DNA from: Metabacillus rhizolycopersici | Lineage (GTDB): Bacteria; Bacillota; Bacilli; Bacillales; Bacillaceae | DNA: 64,000 nucleotides | Direction: 5' to 3' | Assembly: GCF_020075705.1 (NCBI RefSeq) | Contig: NZ_JAIQUM010000008.1 | Coordinates: 1 to 64,000 of the forward strand | In this document: positions 43,876 to 53,044 of the stretch, in pieces | Layout: each line of letters begins with the position of its first letter | Numbering within the stretch: the stretch's first letter is position 1 | The notes under the pieces: generated by a model | The model's database searches: none | What the model saw: only the letters and a program-made list of their open reading frames with translations | Told to the model about the DNA's origin: nothing | Translations under genes and position numbers: made by a program

Positions 43876-44125
43876 TTTCCTCCTCCCAAATGATCATGTA
43901 AGTTACATTCTCATGGACAATTTCTTCATCAAACATTGGCTTTTCATCAAGTATGACTTGCTGTGTTTTTTCATAGAGAATTTTATAGGCGTTGGTTGAT
44001 TGTTGAGTGTTTATTCTTTCTTGTGTTAAGAGGACGAGCTGAGGGATGAGGATCGTAACGATTATGCTCCACATACTGAACGCAGCAATGGTTTCTGCCA
44101 AAGCAAATCCTTTACAATTTTTCAA
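43796..44125 (-). CDS. comGE: Competence minor pseudopilin ComGE
   Basis: About 109 residues from a TTG at 44125, which follows GGGAGG; the long upstream extension only shadows comGD. The N-terminus KNCKGFALAETIAAFSMWSIIV is a prepilin-type segment with Glu at the fifth position. It overlaps comGD by 14 bases. Role in the transformation pilus is assigned from order and prepilin signature. Confidence 0.83.
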   Translation of the reverse strand: MKNCKGFALAETIAAFSMWSIIVTILIPQLVLLTQERINTQQSTNAYKILYEKTQQVILDEKPMFDEEIVHENVTYMIIWEEENDYTKACLQWTNLYKKEESICFLLSE

Positions 44126-44564
44126 TCTTAAACCTCCCTTTCCCCAGATAAAAAGTCGCTTTGTATGTACTTTTTTTATAATAGATATAGATCGTTCCAC
44201 TTTTTTGAATCGAGCCGTTGCTATTATAGATAATCCGATTCGAAAGAGCAGAACCTTCAATCACGATGTCAGAAGAATAGTTCCTTTTAAAAAAAGGTGT
44301 ACTTCTACTAGTTGATTTAACATCGTATTGTTGCTGATTTGCGTTAATTAACAAGTAAACAGACTCTTCATTTACTAATGCGAATTGCTGTGCGTACATG
44401 AGGTCTTTTTCAAATTGAGTTAAAAATGATTCAATCACCTTTTTCTGATGAATCGGAACGATATTTGTAATGAGGACTAAACTCATAATACTAACGATTG
44501 ATAGGACGAGTAGTGATTCTAGCAGTGTAAAGCCATTTTTTTTATGCTTCTGATGCAGGTCCAC
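44112..44564 (-). CDS. comGD: Competence minor pseudopilin ComGD
   Basis: About 150 residues. Prepilin cleavage/methylation motif NGFTLLESLLVLSIVS near the N-terminus, then a ComGD-type domain with FEKDLMYAQQFALVNEESV. The start is probably GTG at 44564 (a GTG at 44579 is in frame), overlapping comGC by 23 bases. ComC peptidase should cut before Phe of GFTLLE. Minor pseudopilin. Confidence 0.88.
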   Translation of the reverse strand: MDLHQKHKKNGFTLLESLLVLSIVSIMSLVLITNIVPIHQKKVIESFLTQFEKDLMYAQQFALVNEESVYLLINANQQQYDVKSTSRSTPFFKRNYSSDIVIEGSALSNRIIYNSNGSIQKSGTIYIYYKKSTYKATFYLGKGRFKIEKL

Positions 44565-44856
44565 CTTCAGTAACCTCACCGTCTGTGGAAATCACTACAC
44601 CATTTCCATTAGGGCAAACTGGTGTTGCACGCAAATATTTTTCTGACACTAGCTCTTCGACAGATGGAACTTTTTTGTTATCAATTTGATAAGCCGTTAC
44701 TTGGGCTTGAACCATATTAATTAATCCATCACATCCCTTCTCTTGGATACTTGCATTATGTTTTGTTACATTCGGAATGGTAATGAGCAACAGGACTGAT
44801 ATAACTAAAAGAACAATTAACATTTCGATCAAAGTAAAACCTTTTTGATTTTTCAT
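44542..44856 (-). CDS. comGC: Competence major pseudopilin ComGC
   Basis: A 104-residue pseudopilin with the motif QKGFTLIEMLIVLLVISVLLL and two Cys (in KGCDGL and TPVCPNG) that form the intramolecular disulfide of ComGC. It is the main subunit of the transformation pilus. A good ribosome-binding site (GGAGG) precedes the ATG, giving high expression relative to neighbours. Confidence 0.93.
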   Translation of the reverse strand: MKNQKGFTLIEMLIVLLVISVLLLITIPNVTKHNASIQEKGCDGLINMVQAQVTAYQIDNKKVPSVEELVSEKYLRATPVCPNGNGVVISTDGEVTEGGPASEA

Positions 44857-44865
44857 GGGCTCCTC

Positions 44866-45900
44866 CTATAGGTTTTCCATCATTTTGTACATTGGTAATA
44901 GCATCGATAAATAGACGAATAAAATGACGATTCCTACAAATGAATAAATAGTCGGTTGGATAATTGTCATCGCTTTAACGATTTTATGTTCAAGTTTTTC
45001 AATCACGAATTGACTATACATATATAGCTCCCTTGCTAGCTGCCCGTTCGCTTGACCATGGAGAATAACAAGAGAAAGCTCTTTTTCATAAAATTCTCGG
45101 TCTGCAATTATTTGGTGAAGATGTGCACCTGTTCGTAAATTTTCAATTAAATGTGATGCTTCAATTCGATAGAATGGTAAAATGTTTTGCGTTTCAAATA
45201 TTTTTAGGCTTTCAAACGTCGACATTCCGCCTCTTAACAAATTGCTGAGCTGTAGCGCAAAAAAATAGCTATGGAACATGATAAAAATTTTATTTACAAT
45301 CGGGATTTTGAGTAATACCCTCATTTGGGCATCAATCGTTTTTTTCTTATAGGAAACGAAATAATAGAAAAGAACAACGACAGCGAAGACAATAATTCCT
45401 ATGCCCAGCCACTTTATTGTGGTAAAAACGAAAAGTAAAAAAAGCGAGAAAAATGATGCTTCAATATTCATTGAATCGTACAGTTGTTGAAACTGTGGGG
45501 TAATGACGGCTTGGACGATTGATAGAATAATACTAACAGTGATGATTAGAAAGACTGGATAGCGAAGAAGGTTCGTTAATTTTTCGAGTTGAGTCATTTT
45601 TTTGTGAAGGATTTCGCTACTTTCTCGTAAGGCAAATTCCATATCACCATGCTGTTCAGCAAAGTATAAATAACTCAATACATCCCGATGAAAACGCAGA
45701 TTTGTAAGGGCTTTTCGAAAGGAATGTCCTGATGAGAGCAATGTCATACATGCAAATAAATCTTCCTTTTTGCGCCCTTTTTCATTTACGAAAAGGAAGT
45801 TTAGTGCCTCATTCAATGTGTACCCTTTCTCAAGCATGCTGCTTAACCTTTTTAAGATCGCTGCTTGATCCTTTAAAGTCCATTTTTGATTAATCTTCAT
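44866..45900 (-). CDS. comGB: Competence pilus platform protein ComGB
   Basis: A 344-residue polytopic GspF/PilC-family protein with three membrane segments; KRLSSMLEKGYTLNEALNFL and the later repeat domain (LQLSNLLRGGMSTFESL) are the two GspF cytoplasmic halves. The start at 45900 (MKINQKW) is preferred over one 51 bases upstream. It overlaps comGA by 11 bases. It anchors the assembly ATPase at the membrane. Confidence 0.9.
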   Translation of the reverse strand: MKINQKWTLKDQAAILKRLSSMLEKGYTLNEALNFLFVNEKGRKKEDLFACMTLLSSGHSFRKALTNLRFHRDVLSYLYFAEQHGDMEFALRESSEILHKKMTQLEKLTNLLRYPVFLIITVSIILSIVQAVITPQFQQLYDSMNIEASFFSLFLLFVFTTIKWLGIGIIVFAVVVLFYYFVSYKKKTIDAQMRVLLKIPIVNKIFIMFHSYFFALQLSNLLRGGMSTFESLKIFETQNILPFYRIEASHLIENLRTGAHLHQIIADREFYEKELSLVILHGQANGQLARELYMYSQFVIEKLEHKIVKAMTIIQPTIYSFVGIVILFVYLSMLLPMYKMMENL

Positions 45901-46960
45901 AATGGAACACCCAGCGATCGTATGAATTAGGATAAAGATACCCGAGCGCAATTCCTTTTTTTATCACGTCCTTTAAAGTTGGATAATAATATGACGCTGC
46001 TTCTCCCTTAGCTTCTTTCACGACAGCTGATAGATTTTTGCCATAAAGTAACTCATAAATGCTCAAACGCCTTTTTTCCCTAAGCTTTTTACAATAAGGT
46101 GAACATGCCCCTTCACAAAACGGGCATTTGAGCTGTACTAATCGTTGAGCAGACACAGCAATCAATGTTTGTTCAATTTCGGATAGACTAACGTCAAATT
46201 CGAGTAACCTGTAAATCGCACCTTTTGCATCTCTTGTGTGCATTGTAGATAATACTAAATGTCCTGTTAGGCTCGCTCGTATCGCAATCTGGGCAGTTTC
46301 TCGATCGCGAATTTCACCTACCATGATGATGTCTGGATCATGTCTTAAAATTGCCTTTAGCCCAGCAGCATACGTAATACCAGCTTTCTCATTTACCTGA
46401 ACCTGCATGACCTCTTCACTTTTTGTTTCAACAGGGTCTTCTAACGTAATAATATTTCGATTAAAATGGCGTTTGGCATAGTGGATAAGAGAATAAAGTG
46501 TGGTCGTTTTGCCCGAGCCGGTTGGACCAGTGAATATCATCAGACCGTGTGAATGATTTAGGATTGAGAGTAGCTTATTTGTCGTTGCAGGAAAGAGTGA
46601 TAGCTGTGTTATCGGTGGAATTTTCTCTTGAGGTAAAATTCGGATCACAAGGCTTTCTTCATGAATGGTCGGTAGTGTTGATAATCGTAAATGAACATTA
46701 ATATTTGTCGTTGAAATGGAAAGTGCACCGTTTTGCGGTCTCCTTCTCTCGCCAATATCCATCGAGGCAAGAAATTTCAAATGCGAGATAATTCGTTCAC
46801 AAACCTCCTTTTTCATCGAATGCTTTTCAATTAAGTCATCATCCACACGGAATTGAATAAGTGTTTCTTGTTCCTTTGGGACAATGTGTATATCAGATGC
46901 ACGTAATGCACAAGCTTCTTCGATAATTCGTTCACTTATTTGTTCAATCGTCTGCATCAT
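45890..46960 (-). CDS. comGA: Competence pilus assembly ATPase ComGA
   Basis: A 356-residue GspE/PilB-type ATPase: RASDIHIVPKE at the N-terminus, Walker A FTGPTGSGKTTTLYSL, Asp box ITLEDPVE, Walker B DIIMVGEIRDRET and His box GHLVLSTMHT, plus a C-terminal CPFC/C-x3-C zinc region. It drives pilus assembly during natural transformation. First gene of the comG operon. An imperfect ComK-like A/T box (AAAAGCTAGATTTT near 47112) lies about 150 bases upstream, which is suggestive only. Confidence 0.93.
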   Translation of the reverse strand: MMQTIEQISERIIEEACALRASDIHIVPKEQETLIQFRVDDDLIEKHSMKKEVCERIISHLKFLASMDIGERRRPQNGALSISTTNINVHLRLSTLPTIHEESLVIRILPQEKIPPITQLSLFPATTNKLLSILNHSHGLMIFTGPTGSGKTTTLYSLIHYAKRHFNRNIITLEDPVETKSEEVMQVQVNEKAGITYAAGLKAILRHDPDIIMVGEIRDRETAQIAIRASLTGHLVLSTMHTRDAKGAIYRLLEFDVSLSEIEQTLIAVSAQRLVQLKCPFCEGACSPYCKKLREKRRLSIYELLYGKNLSAVVKEAKGEAASYYYPTLKDVIKKGIALGYLYPNSYDRWVFHYED

Positions 46961-47129
46961 CTCATCTCCTCTCTATTACTCATGCAAACTCATTGTACAA
47001 AATGCTAGAAGGTTTATCACCTTGAGAAATTGAGGGTTTGTGTGGGGATATTTTCATTATGTGGCGGGAATATGTTCAAAAGAGGTACAATTGTGGTGTA
47101 AATGGTATGTAAAAGCTAGATTTTAAACA

Positions 47130-47164
47130 AAATAAAAAAACCTTCTCAATTACAAGAAAAGGTT
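47130..47164 (-). terminator. Terminator-like hairpin upstream of comGA
   Basis: On the minus strand AACCTTTTC pairs with GAGAAGGTT, followed by TTTTTTATTTTG. It lies about 170 bases before comGA and no annotated minus-strand gene precedes it, so it must end an unseen transcript or attenuate comG. A 14-codon ORF (ATG to TGA, 47164-47208 region) lies just before it. The rest of the 46961-47549 gap shows no gene. Confidence 0.6.
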
Positions 47165-47382
47165 CAAACGCCTCCATGTTTGGAAGCTTGTTCGACTATT
47201 GCTATCATGTAGGGTGGAAATATTTGAACATATAAGGTAAACTACATTTCTCTCTCTTCTATCCTATTCCAAGTATAATGAGTTGGTTTGGACTGATGTA
47301 CGAACTTCTGTTAACAAATTTTACCCTTTTATAGAAAGATGAGTTTTACTTTAGCAATTTCCCGAGTTTGTTGATAGTAAAA

Positions 47383-47423
47383 TGTAAACGCTATTTACAA
47401 GTAGACAAAGGGTACATTATAAT
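47383..47423 (+). promoter_or_regulatory. yqgY promoter with overlapping cre-like site
   Basis: TTTACA (47394-47399) and TATAAT (47418-47423) with an 18-base spacer give a sigma-A promoter. TGTAAACGCTATTTACA (47383-47399), which resembles a CcpA cre box though with two mismatches, overlaps the -35. Confidence 0.5.
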
Positions 47424-47549
47424 AATGGGAGGGATGGAATTCTATGACAATTCCATTTTATTAAACGCTATCATTTTTTTCGAAGATGTAATTTGAACCT
47501 GATAACAGGGCAATAATACAGCTGCAGAGCCAATAAAGGAGGGATACAT

Positions 47550-47798
47550 ATGGATCGAATGTTCCGAGTGCTAGGTTTCTGGACAGGAATCTTCGCTGTT
47601 ATGTTTTATCTTGGTGACATGAAGACTACTTCCTTACTCTTTTTCGGACAAACTGGATTTTTCGTCTTTTTATCCTATTTAAATTTATCCGAACGCATGT
47701 ACATTTATATTTTCGGTGCCTACTTAACGGTTTTCTTTGTCGGATTTACGTATTGGACAACATTTATGATGATTCCTGGTCAGGCAGTTGGGCATTAA
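47550..47798 (+). CDS. yqgY: DUF2626 membrane protein YqgY
   Basis: An 82-residue protein with three hydrophobic segments (FWTGIFAVMFYLGDM, LLFFGQTGFFVFLSYLNL, IYIFGAYLTVFFVGFTYW), matching YqgY (DUF2626). It lies between comG and yqgX, as in B. subtilis. GGAGGG precedes the ATG, and a strong terminator follows. Function unknown. Confidence 0.87.
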   Translation: MDRMFRVLGFWTGIFAVMFYLGDMKTTSLLFFGQTGFFVFLSYLNLSERMYIYIFGAYLTVFFVGFTYWTTFMMIPGQAVGH

Positions 47799-47802
47799 TT
47801 CA

Positions 47803-47842
47803 AAAAAGCAGGTAGTTCCTTATCGGGACTACCTGCTTTTTT
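47803..47842. terminator. Terminator after yqgY
   Basis: AAAAAAGCAGGTAGTTCC pairs with GGGACTACCTGCTTTTTT around TTATC; strong and symmetrical, so it can work on both strands. Confidence 0.9.
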
Positions 47843-47856
47843 GATTGTTTAGCTTA

Positions 47857-48019
47857 CTATAAAATTCTTGTACTATGGATAAGTGCATGACATCCAGCTC
47901 CAACGCCTAGCCCCTCGGGGTCATAAGCCACGCATAAATTGAAGGCAAAGAACGCCTTTTCTATTCATGCGCGTCTTATGCCTGCCTTAGGCTGATCAAG
48001 GCGCTTCCGCTTTTGTTCT
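47857..48019 (-). repeat. Intergenic inverted-repeat element, copy 1
   Basis: A 163-bp element in reverse orientation relative to the other three copies (56484, 58171, 61608). Shared pieces are CTATAAAATTCTTGTACT at one end, GACATCCAGCTCCA, CTAGCCCCTCG, CATAAG and AGGCTGATCAAGGCGCTT at the other. It abuts the yqgX stop codon. No coding capacity; likely a small mobile or MITE-like repeat. Confidence 0.8.
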
Positions 48020-48651
48020 TAAAAGCCATTTAAAAACGGATTTCTCTCCATCTCTGCTTCAATGCTCGTTTCTGGTCCATGACCTGACAATACGAGTGTA
48101 TCTTCAGGTAAAGTGAGGAGCTTATCTTGAATACTTTTTATTAGCTGATCATGATTTCCATCTAGTAAATCTGTGCGGCCAATGCTCCCTGCAAATAACG
48201 CATCTCCCGAGAAAACAAGACCTGCTTCCGCAGAGTAATACGATACACTTCCTGGAGAATGACCTGGTGTTTCATAAACCTGTAATGAGAAGCTGCCAAT
48301 CGTAAGTGTTCCTTCACTTTTAATTAATTCATCAGCTTCTGATACTGTGACAGCACCTCCCATAAAGTTTTGTGAGGCATTTAACGAAGGATTTGTAAGC
48401 CAATCCTTTTCATTTTTATGTACGTATACTGGAATCTTCCATTCGTTACGAATTTCATCTACTGCACCTATATGATCAAAATGTGCGTGTGTAAGTAAGA
48501 TTGCTACCGGCTTTAAGTGTTGCTGCTGTAGAATGCTAATTAACTTGTTTGCGTCCCCACCTGGATCGATGACGAGGCATTCTTTCTCATCATTTGAAAA
48601 TAAATAGCAGTTTGTTTGAATCGGTCCTAATGGTAATCTTCTCCACTTCAT
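48019..48651 (-). CDS. yqgX: MBL-fold metallo-hydrolase YqgX
   Basis: A 210-residue beta-lactamase-fold hydrolase: THAHFDHIG motif, DPGGDANKL near the N-terminus, GHSPGSVSYY, SGDALFAGSIGRTD and final SGHGPETSI. These residues bind two zinc or iron ions; the family includes glyoxalase II-like thioesterases. The ATG at 48651 is chosen because GGAGG lies 7 bases upstream. Syntenic with B. subtilis yqgX. Confidence 0.9.
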   Translation of the reverse strand: MKWRRLPLGPIQTNCYLFSNDEKECLVIDPGGDANKLISILQQQHLKPVAILLTHAHFDHIGAVDEIRNEWKIPVYVHKNEKDWLTNPSLNASQNFMGGAVTVSEADELIKSEGTLTIGSFSLQVYETPGHSPGSVSYYSAEAGLVFSGDALFAGSIGRTDLLDGNHDQLIKSIQDKLLTLPEDTLVLSGHGPETSIEAEMERNPFLNGF

Positions 48652-48888
48652 GTTTATTCCTCCAAATATCATTTCATTGCTTATATTTTACACTACTCAA
48701 ATGACATTAGATACCATTAATCCCTTGAATTCATTTTTCGTTCACTGGTCATAATATAGATATAATTGGAAATTGAACTCGACAAACATTATGAAAACGT
48801 TTAAAATATTAGAAGGACTTGCTTGTATCTTGCATATCTATTTTGCAATTCAAGTAAAATGATCTACATAAGGTAAGGGGGCTTTTAA

Positions 48889-49062
48889 ATGGGCTTAATG
48901 GTTATTTTCAGTCTTATTACGATTCTTGCAATTTTTGGATTCTTTCGTTCACTAAAAGAAAAAAATATTCTCGGTATATTATTTGCGTTCGGAACATTTA
49001 CTGTATTTGGATGGTTTACAGTCATGACTCTCTTAAATAATGGTTTCCCGACAGTGCATTAA
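48889..49062 (+). CDS. Small DUF2759-type membrane protein
   Basis: A 57-residue protein with two hydrophobic segments (VIFSLITILAIFGFF and GILFAFGTFTVFGWF) separated by a short basic loop (RSLKEKN). AAGGGGG lies 8 bases before its ATG and a terminator follows. It resembles the small DUF2759 proteins found at the yqgW position in Bacillaceae. Function unknown. Confidence 0.75.
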   Translation: MGLMVIFSLITILAIFGFFRSLKEKNILGILFAFGTFTVFGWFTVMTLLNNGFPTVH

Positions 49063-49120
49063 CAGATTATCGTAATCATCTTGTTACAAATATTGGACGT
49101 ATACACTAGGAAATGAAACG

Positions 49121-49151
49121 ATCCCTTAGCTAATCTGCTAAGGGATTTTTC
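49121..49151 (+). terminator. Terminator after the DUF2759-type gene
   Basis: ATCCCTTAGC pairs with GCTAAGGGAT around TAATCT, followed by TTTTC. Confidence 0.88.
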
Positions 49152-49234
49152 ACTGTCCGACCGAAATTCAAATTAAAGATTGATCAAATTATGCCGATAT
49201 ATTAAGAGACTATTTTATTCAAGGAGATATCGGT

Positions 49235-51220
49235 ATGAAAAAAGGTAAACATTGGTACGAAAAAACATTACAACGGCAGATACTATTGCCTTTCATTCTC
49301 ATTATCATAATAAGTTGTTTTCTGCTTACAACAGTCAACCATTATTTTAATTTTACTGCTATAACGAAGGATTTTGAAACCAATGTAAATAAATCCACAC
49401 TTGCATTAAATGATACGTTTGAGTTATTCTTCAACGAAACAGAGGCTGAAATTAACCGTATTTCAAGCAACGTAACAGGTATAAATGATCAAGAAGAGCT
49501 TATGAAAATACTTGTTGAATCAAAAACATTTAATGAAGCATTTATTAGTGCTTATTTTGCAGAAGAAGCCGGTGCTCTCACCATTTATCCCAAAGCCGAT
49601 CTAGGCGCCGATTTTGATCCTAGAGAACGACCATGGTATCAGGAAGCGGTTGAAAATAAAGCAATCACTTGGACTGAAGCATATGTCGATTCTGCCACCA
49701 ACCAAACGGTTATTACCCTGACTAAGCCAGTCTATGACAATAACACTCTTATCGGAGTGATGGGAATCGATATTAGTATACAGACATTAACCGACCTAAT
49801 TAATAAGACAAAATTCGGAAAGACAGGCTTTGCTTTTATCGTCGATCAAACCGGACATATTCTTGCCCATCCAGATGAATCAAAAGTAACACAGGATTTT
49901 AGCAGAGAAAAAATTTATCAACAAATGATCAATGAAACTGGATCTTTAACTGGAAACCTTGATGGAAAAGACAGAATTTTTGGATATGCGACGAATCCTA
50001 CTACACAATGGAAAATAGTTGGGTTACTTGACAGTAGCGAAGCAGAATCCCGTTCTAACGCATCTCTATTGCCGATTTTAACTACACTAGCGGCAATTCT
50101 AATCCTAGCTGTCATATTATCAATCTTCATTGCAAAATCGATAACGAAGCCAATTAGTCGATTAAATACGACTGTTCAGAAAATGGCGAATGGTGACTTA
50201 ACTATGACATCAGACATAAACCGTTCTGATGAGATTGGTCAGCTCGCCCGTAATTTTGATGGAATGGTCCATAAACTACAAGGAATGCTCAGATCGATCC
50301 GGACTATTTCCGAAAAAGTGACGGATTCATCAATGACACTTGTAGCAAGCGCGGAAGAAAATACAGCTGCTTCTAATGAAGTTGCGATTACAATCCAACA
50401 AATTGCAGGTGGGACGTCAGACCAAGCTGAAATTCTTCAAGATAATGAAACGGCCATTATGAATGTAACAGAAAAAGTAAGTGAACTCGATAAAAACACG
50501 AAAATGATACAAGAAGATTCCAAACAAATGCTCCATGTTTCTGAACAGGGAATTGGCAAAGTGACGGAGTTAAAAAATCAATTTGATATCACACGCGATT
50601 TAGCTGGGCAAATGGATCAAGCAGTTCAATCCTTGGATAAACGGTCCCGAGAAGTGAGTGAGATTGTTAATAAAATCACCGCAATTGCTGGGCAAACCAA
50701 TTTATTAGCTTTAAATGCTGCGATTGAAGCCGCTCGTGCAGGTGAACATGGGAAAGGTTTTGCAGTAGTTGCAGATGAAGTGCGGAAGCTTGCAGAGCAA
50801 ACGGAGAATTCCTTAAAAGAAATATCTTCATTAATCGGTTTTATGCAATCAGATACCATGAACACTGTGCAATTAATTGAACATACAAACAAACAAATTC
50901 ACGCTCAAAATCATGCAGTTACTGATACAGAGCAAGCTTTTCACTCTATTACCAAGACTATTTCTGAAACCTATAGCAAATTTGAAGCAATCTCAGAAGT
51001 AGTCGATCACATTGATGGTCAATCACATTTGTTCAGATCAAGAGCTGGACAGCTAACAGCGATTAGCCAAGAAACTGCTGCTGGGACGGAGGAAGTATCT
51101 GCATCTATTGAAGAAACAACTGCTTCGATTGAACAGCTAAGTCAACTTGCCACTGATTTACAAGATATTTCGAAACAATTGCAAAATGAAATTAGTTTAT
51201 TCAAAATTGAAGCAAAGTAA
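49235..51220 (+). CDS. Methyl-accepting chemotaxis protein with dCache sensor
   Basis: A 661-residue transmembrane chemoreceptor. TM1 (about residues 14-32), an extracellular double-Cache domain (about 40-275, with [19 protein letters not shown] and the [11 protein letters not shown] segment), TM2 (about 278-302), HAMP (about 303-355) and the signalling domain with hairpin tip containing [20 protein letters not shown]. dCache domains of this type commonly bind amino acids or organic acids. It interrupts the yqg gene order between the DUF2759-type gene and yqgV and has its own terminators. Confidence 0.92.
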   Translation: MKKGKHWYEKTLQRQILLPFILIIIISCFLLTTVNHYFNFTAITKDFETNVNKSTLALNDTFELFFNETEAEINRISSNVTGINDQEELMKILVESKTFNEAFISAYFAEEAGALTIYPKADLGADFDPRERPWYQEAVENKAITWTEAYVDSATNQTVITLTKPVYDNNTLIGVMGIDISIQTLTDLINKTKFGKTGFAFIVDQTGHILAHPDESKVTQDFSREKIYQQMINETGSLTGNLDGKDRIFGYATNPTTQWKIVGLLDSSEAESRSNASLLPILTTLAAILILAVILSIFIAKSITKPISRLNTTVQKMANGDLTMTSDINRSDEIGQLARNFDGMVHKLQGMLRSIRTISEKVTDSSMTLVASAEENTAASNEVAITIQQIAGGTSDQAEILQDNETAIMNVTEKVSELDKNTKMIQEDSKQMLHVSEQGIGKVTELKNQFDITRDLAGQMDQAVQSLDKRSREVSEIVNKITAIAGQTNLLALNAAIEAARAGEHGKGFAVVADEVRKLAEQTENSLKEISSLIGFMQSDTMNTVQLIEHTNKQIHAQNHAVTDTEQAFHSITKTISETYSKFEAISEVVDHIDGQSHLFRSRAGQLTAISQETAAGTEEVSASIEETTASIEQLSQLATDLQDISKQLQNEISLFKIEAK

Positions 51221-51227
51221 ATTGTTG

Positions 51228-51264
51228 AAAAGGGAAGGCTTGCATTCAAACCTTCCCTTTCCCA
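51228..51264 (+). terminator. Terminator-like hairpin after the chemoreceptor
   Basis: AAAGGGAAGG pairs with CCTTCCCTTT around a loop of about 12 bases, followed by a short pyrimidine run (CCC). Confidence 0.6.
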
Positions 51265-51286
51265 TTTATCGCTGGGGCGGATAAGC

Positions 51287-51328
51287 AAAATGGCTGATTG
51301 GACTTATTCCAATCAGCCATTTTTTATT
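51287..51328. terminator. Bidirectional terminator between the chemoreceptor gene and yqgV
   Basis: AAAATGGCTGATTGG pairs with CCAATCAGCCATTTT around ACTTATT, followed by TTTATT on the plus strand and a T-run on the minus strand. Confidence 0.85.
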
Positions 51329-51644
51329 AATTTGTGTTTAGATGTTTATTTACACTTTCAAGTTTTCCTGCCATTGTTGACTTTTTATCACGTCGATCGT
51401 CGATACGAATATTTGTTGCAACCCTTTGAATTCCTTTATTAAAAGGTGCTTCATGGATTGCTGCTATCACTTCAAATAATGTTGGCAGTTCACCTTCAAT
51501 AATTGTGTTCATCGGTGTTAATTGAAACGTAATTTTACCCTCATTTTCATACTTTTTCAAGATATGTTGGATGTCTGCTACATATTTACTTACGCTTGGA
51601 CTTTCAGTTCCTAGTGGAATGACTGTTACATCTACGATTGCCAT
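51327..51644 (-). CDS. yqgV: MTH1187-family thiamine-binding protein YqgV
   Basis: A 105-residue protein: VDVTVIPLGTESPSVSKYVADIQ at the N-terminus, FQLTPMNTIIEGEL in the centre and helix FEVIAAIHEAPFNKG. This is the YkoF/MTH1187 thiamine-binding fold. It follows yqgU after 15 bases, syntenic with B. subtilis. Probably a cytoplasmic hydroxymethylpyrimidine/thiamine-binding protein; exact role unclear. Confidence 0.88.
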   Translation of the reverse strand: MAIVDVTVIPLGTESPSVSKYVADIQHILKKYENEGKITFQLTPMNTIIEGELPTLFEVIAAIHEAPFNKGIQRVATNIRIDDRRDKKSTMAGKLESVNKHLNTN

Positions 51645-51659
51645 TTGATTTCATCCTTT

Positions 51660-52769
51660 CTACTTCATTTTAATAAGTTGCATAATCGTATTGTCTTCTA
51701 ACTGAATAAGATTTTCAAATCTTGCACCGTATAAAGCGAATGCTCCGTTTGGAGATAATTTGAATGGTAGATTTTCAATCGTTTCGATGATGGTTTTCTT
51801 TTCCTTTGTCTCAAGATCAAACGAAATAAGTGAAAAAGCTTTTTGAGCTTGATTTCCTTCAAACATATAATAAATAGATTTTCTATCGTTCATATCGTGA
51901 TATGGAATAGCCCAATCAGAATATTGCGCGACTAGATGTGTAGGCATTTCTGTTAGAAGTTTTTTGTCAATCAGATCATAAAACTTTACAGAAGCTGCTC
52001 CGTCTTCGTCAACTAATTCAATTGTTGAGATTTCATTCATAAAATTCGTATTAGACACGACATTATTGGCAAGTAGCGTTTCTTGGTCGTTTTCATGATT
52101 GTAAATATATAGTGGTGCAGTTAATGAAGGTGCATCTTGATCCCATTTCAAATAAGATAGTTCATCATCATTTAACCATTGAATAAATGGCATTTCAATC
52201 TGATTATTCGCGATGGTCTTTTCCGCAACATTAATAATATAGGTTTGGAATGACCAATCTTCATTGAAGCTTGAAATAAACAGTTGAGTAGGATTGTTTT
52301 GGTCCCATGTATATTCTAACTCATTCGATTCAATCTTCGTGCTAAATGTACGATTTGCTTTTGAATCCAATATGATCAATTCCGCTTCATAGCTTGATGG
52401 ACTAGTATGGACAAGAAATAAATTCTGCTCTGCATTTGCTTCAAATTGGACAATCGGTGCCTCAGCTTCAAAAAATAATGACGACTCACCTGTGAATAGA
52501 TTATATGTATGAACGACAGACCCTTCTGCCTCATTTGTAATATAAAAGATCGTGTCGGCATCCTTCCAATCAGCAACAGAATGAAAAACACCTTCATTTA
52601 ACTCTAGCGGCAATTTTACCTCCTCTTCAACGAAATTTCTTTCCGTTAGTTGATGATCGCTCATAGATGAAGATTCTCTATTTTGCTCTGGCTGATGAGA
52701 TGGATTACAACCTGCACCAAAAAGCACGATTAACATAAGAAAATAAAAAAATTTAGTTAATCTCATCAA
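51660..52769 (-). CDS. yqgU: Lipoprotein YqgU
   Basis: A lipoprotein of about 369 residues: signal peptide ending LFGAGCNPS with a lipobox Cys near residue 21, a disordered Gln/Ser-rich linker, then a repeated beta-strand domain (WDQNNPTQLFISSFNEDWSF and similar) that looks like a beta-propeller. Two consecutive ATGs at the start; either may be used. Syntenic with B. subtilis yqgU, function unknown. Confidence 0.87.
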   Translation of the reverse strand: MMRLTKFFYFLMLIVLFGAGCNPSHQPEQNRESSSMSDHQLTERNFVEEEVKLPLELNEGVFHSVADWKDADTIFYITNEAEGSVVHTYNLFTGESSLFFEAEAPIVQFEANAEQNLFLVHTSPSSYEAELIILDSKANRTFSTKIESNELEYTWDQNNPTQLFISSFNEDWSFQTYIINVAEKTIANNQIEMPFIQWLNDDELSYLKWDQDAPSLTAPLYIYNHENDQETLLANNVVSNTNFMNEISTIELVDEDGAASVKFYDLIDKKLLTEMPTHLVAQYSDWAIPYHDMNDRKSIYYMFEGNQAQKAFSLISFDLETKEKKTIIETIENLPFKLSPNGAFALYGARFENLIQLEDNTIMQLIKMK

Positions 52770-52831
52770 CTCTCTTTTCCCCCCGCCCCTTTTTTGTTTA
52801 TAAAGCGAGACTTACCTTAGCTTTTACGAGC

Positions 52832-52882
52832 TTTTACCCCCACCTAGTTCATTGATCCATTAAACAAGAGGTGGGGGTAAAA
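52832..52882. repeat. Perfect 14-bp inverted repeat between yqgT and yqgU
   Basis: TTTTACCCCCACCT (52832-52845) and AGGTGGGGGTAAAA (52869-52882), 23-base loop. No T-run follows on either strand, so it is not a standard terminator. May affect mRNA stability between the two genes. Confidence 0.65.
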
Positions 52883-53044
52883 CTGCCAGTTAATGCGGGA
52901 TAAAATTCAATTCGTCTCTCTCAATAAAACACTCTACTTGTTATACGTTTTTAAATGGGTTTTGTTTCATTTATCTCAGCTTTTCATATTTAAGAGAAGG
53001 TGCCAGAAAACCTTCAAAATCTTGCTCCAAATTGTTAACAATCG

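Noticed and set aside
47100..47125. ComK box upstream of comGA
   Set aside because: AAAAGCTAGATTTT has a six-base rather than five-base spacer and no second box at a standard distance, so it is mentioned only as suggestive.
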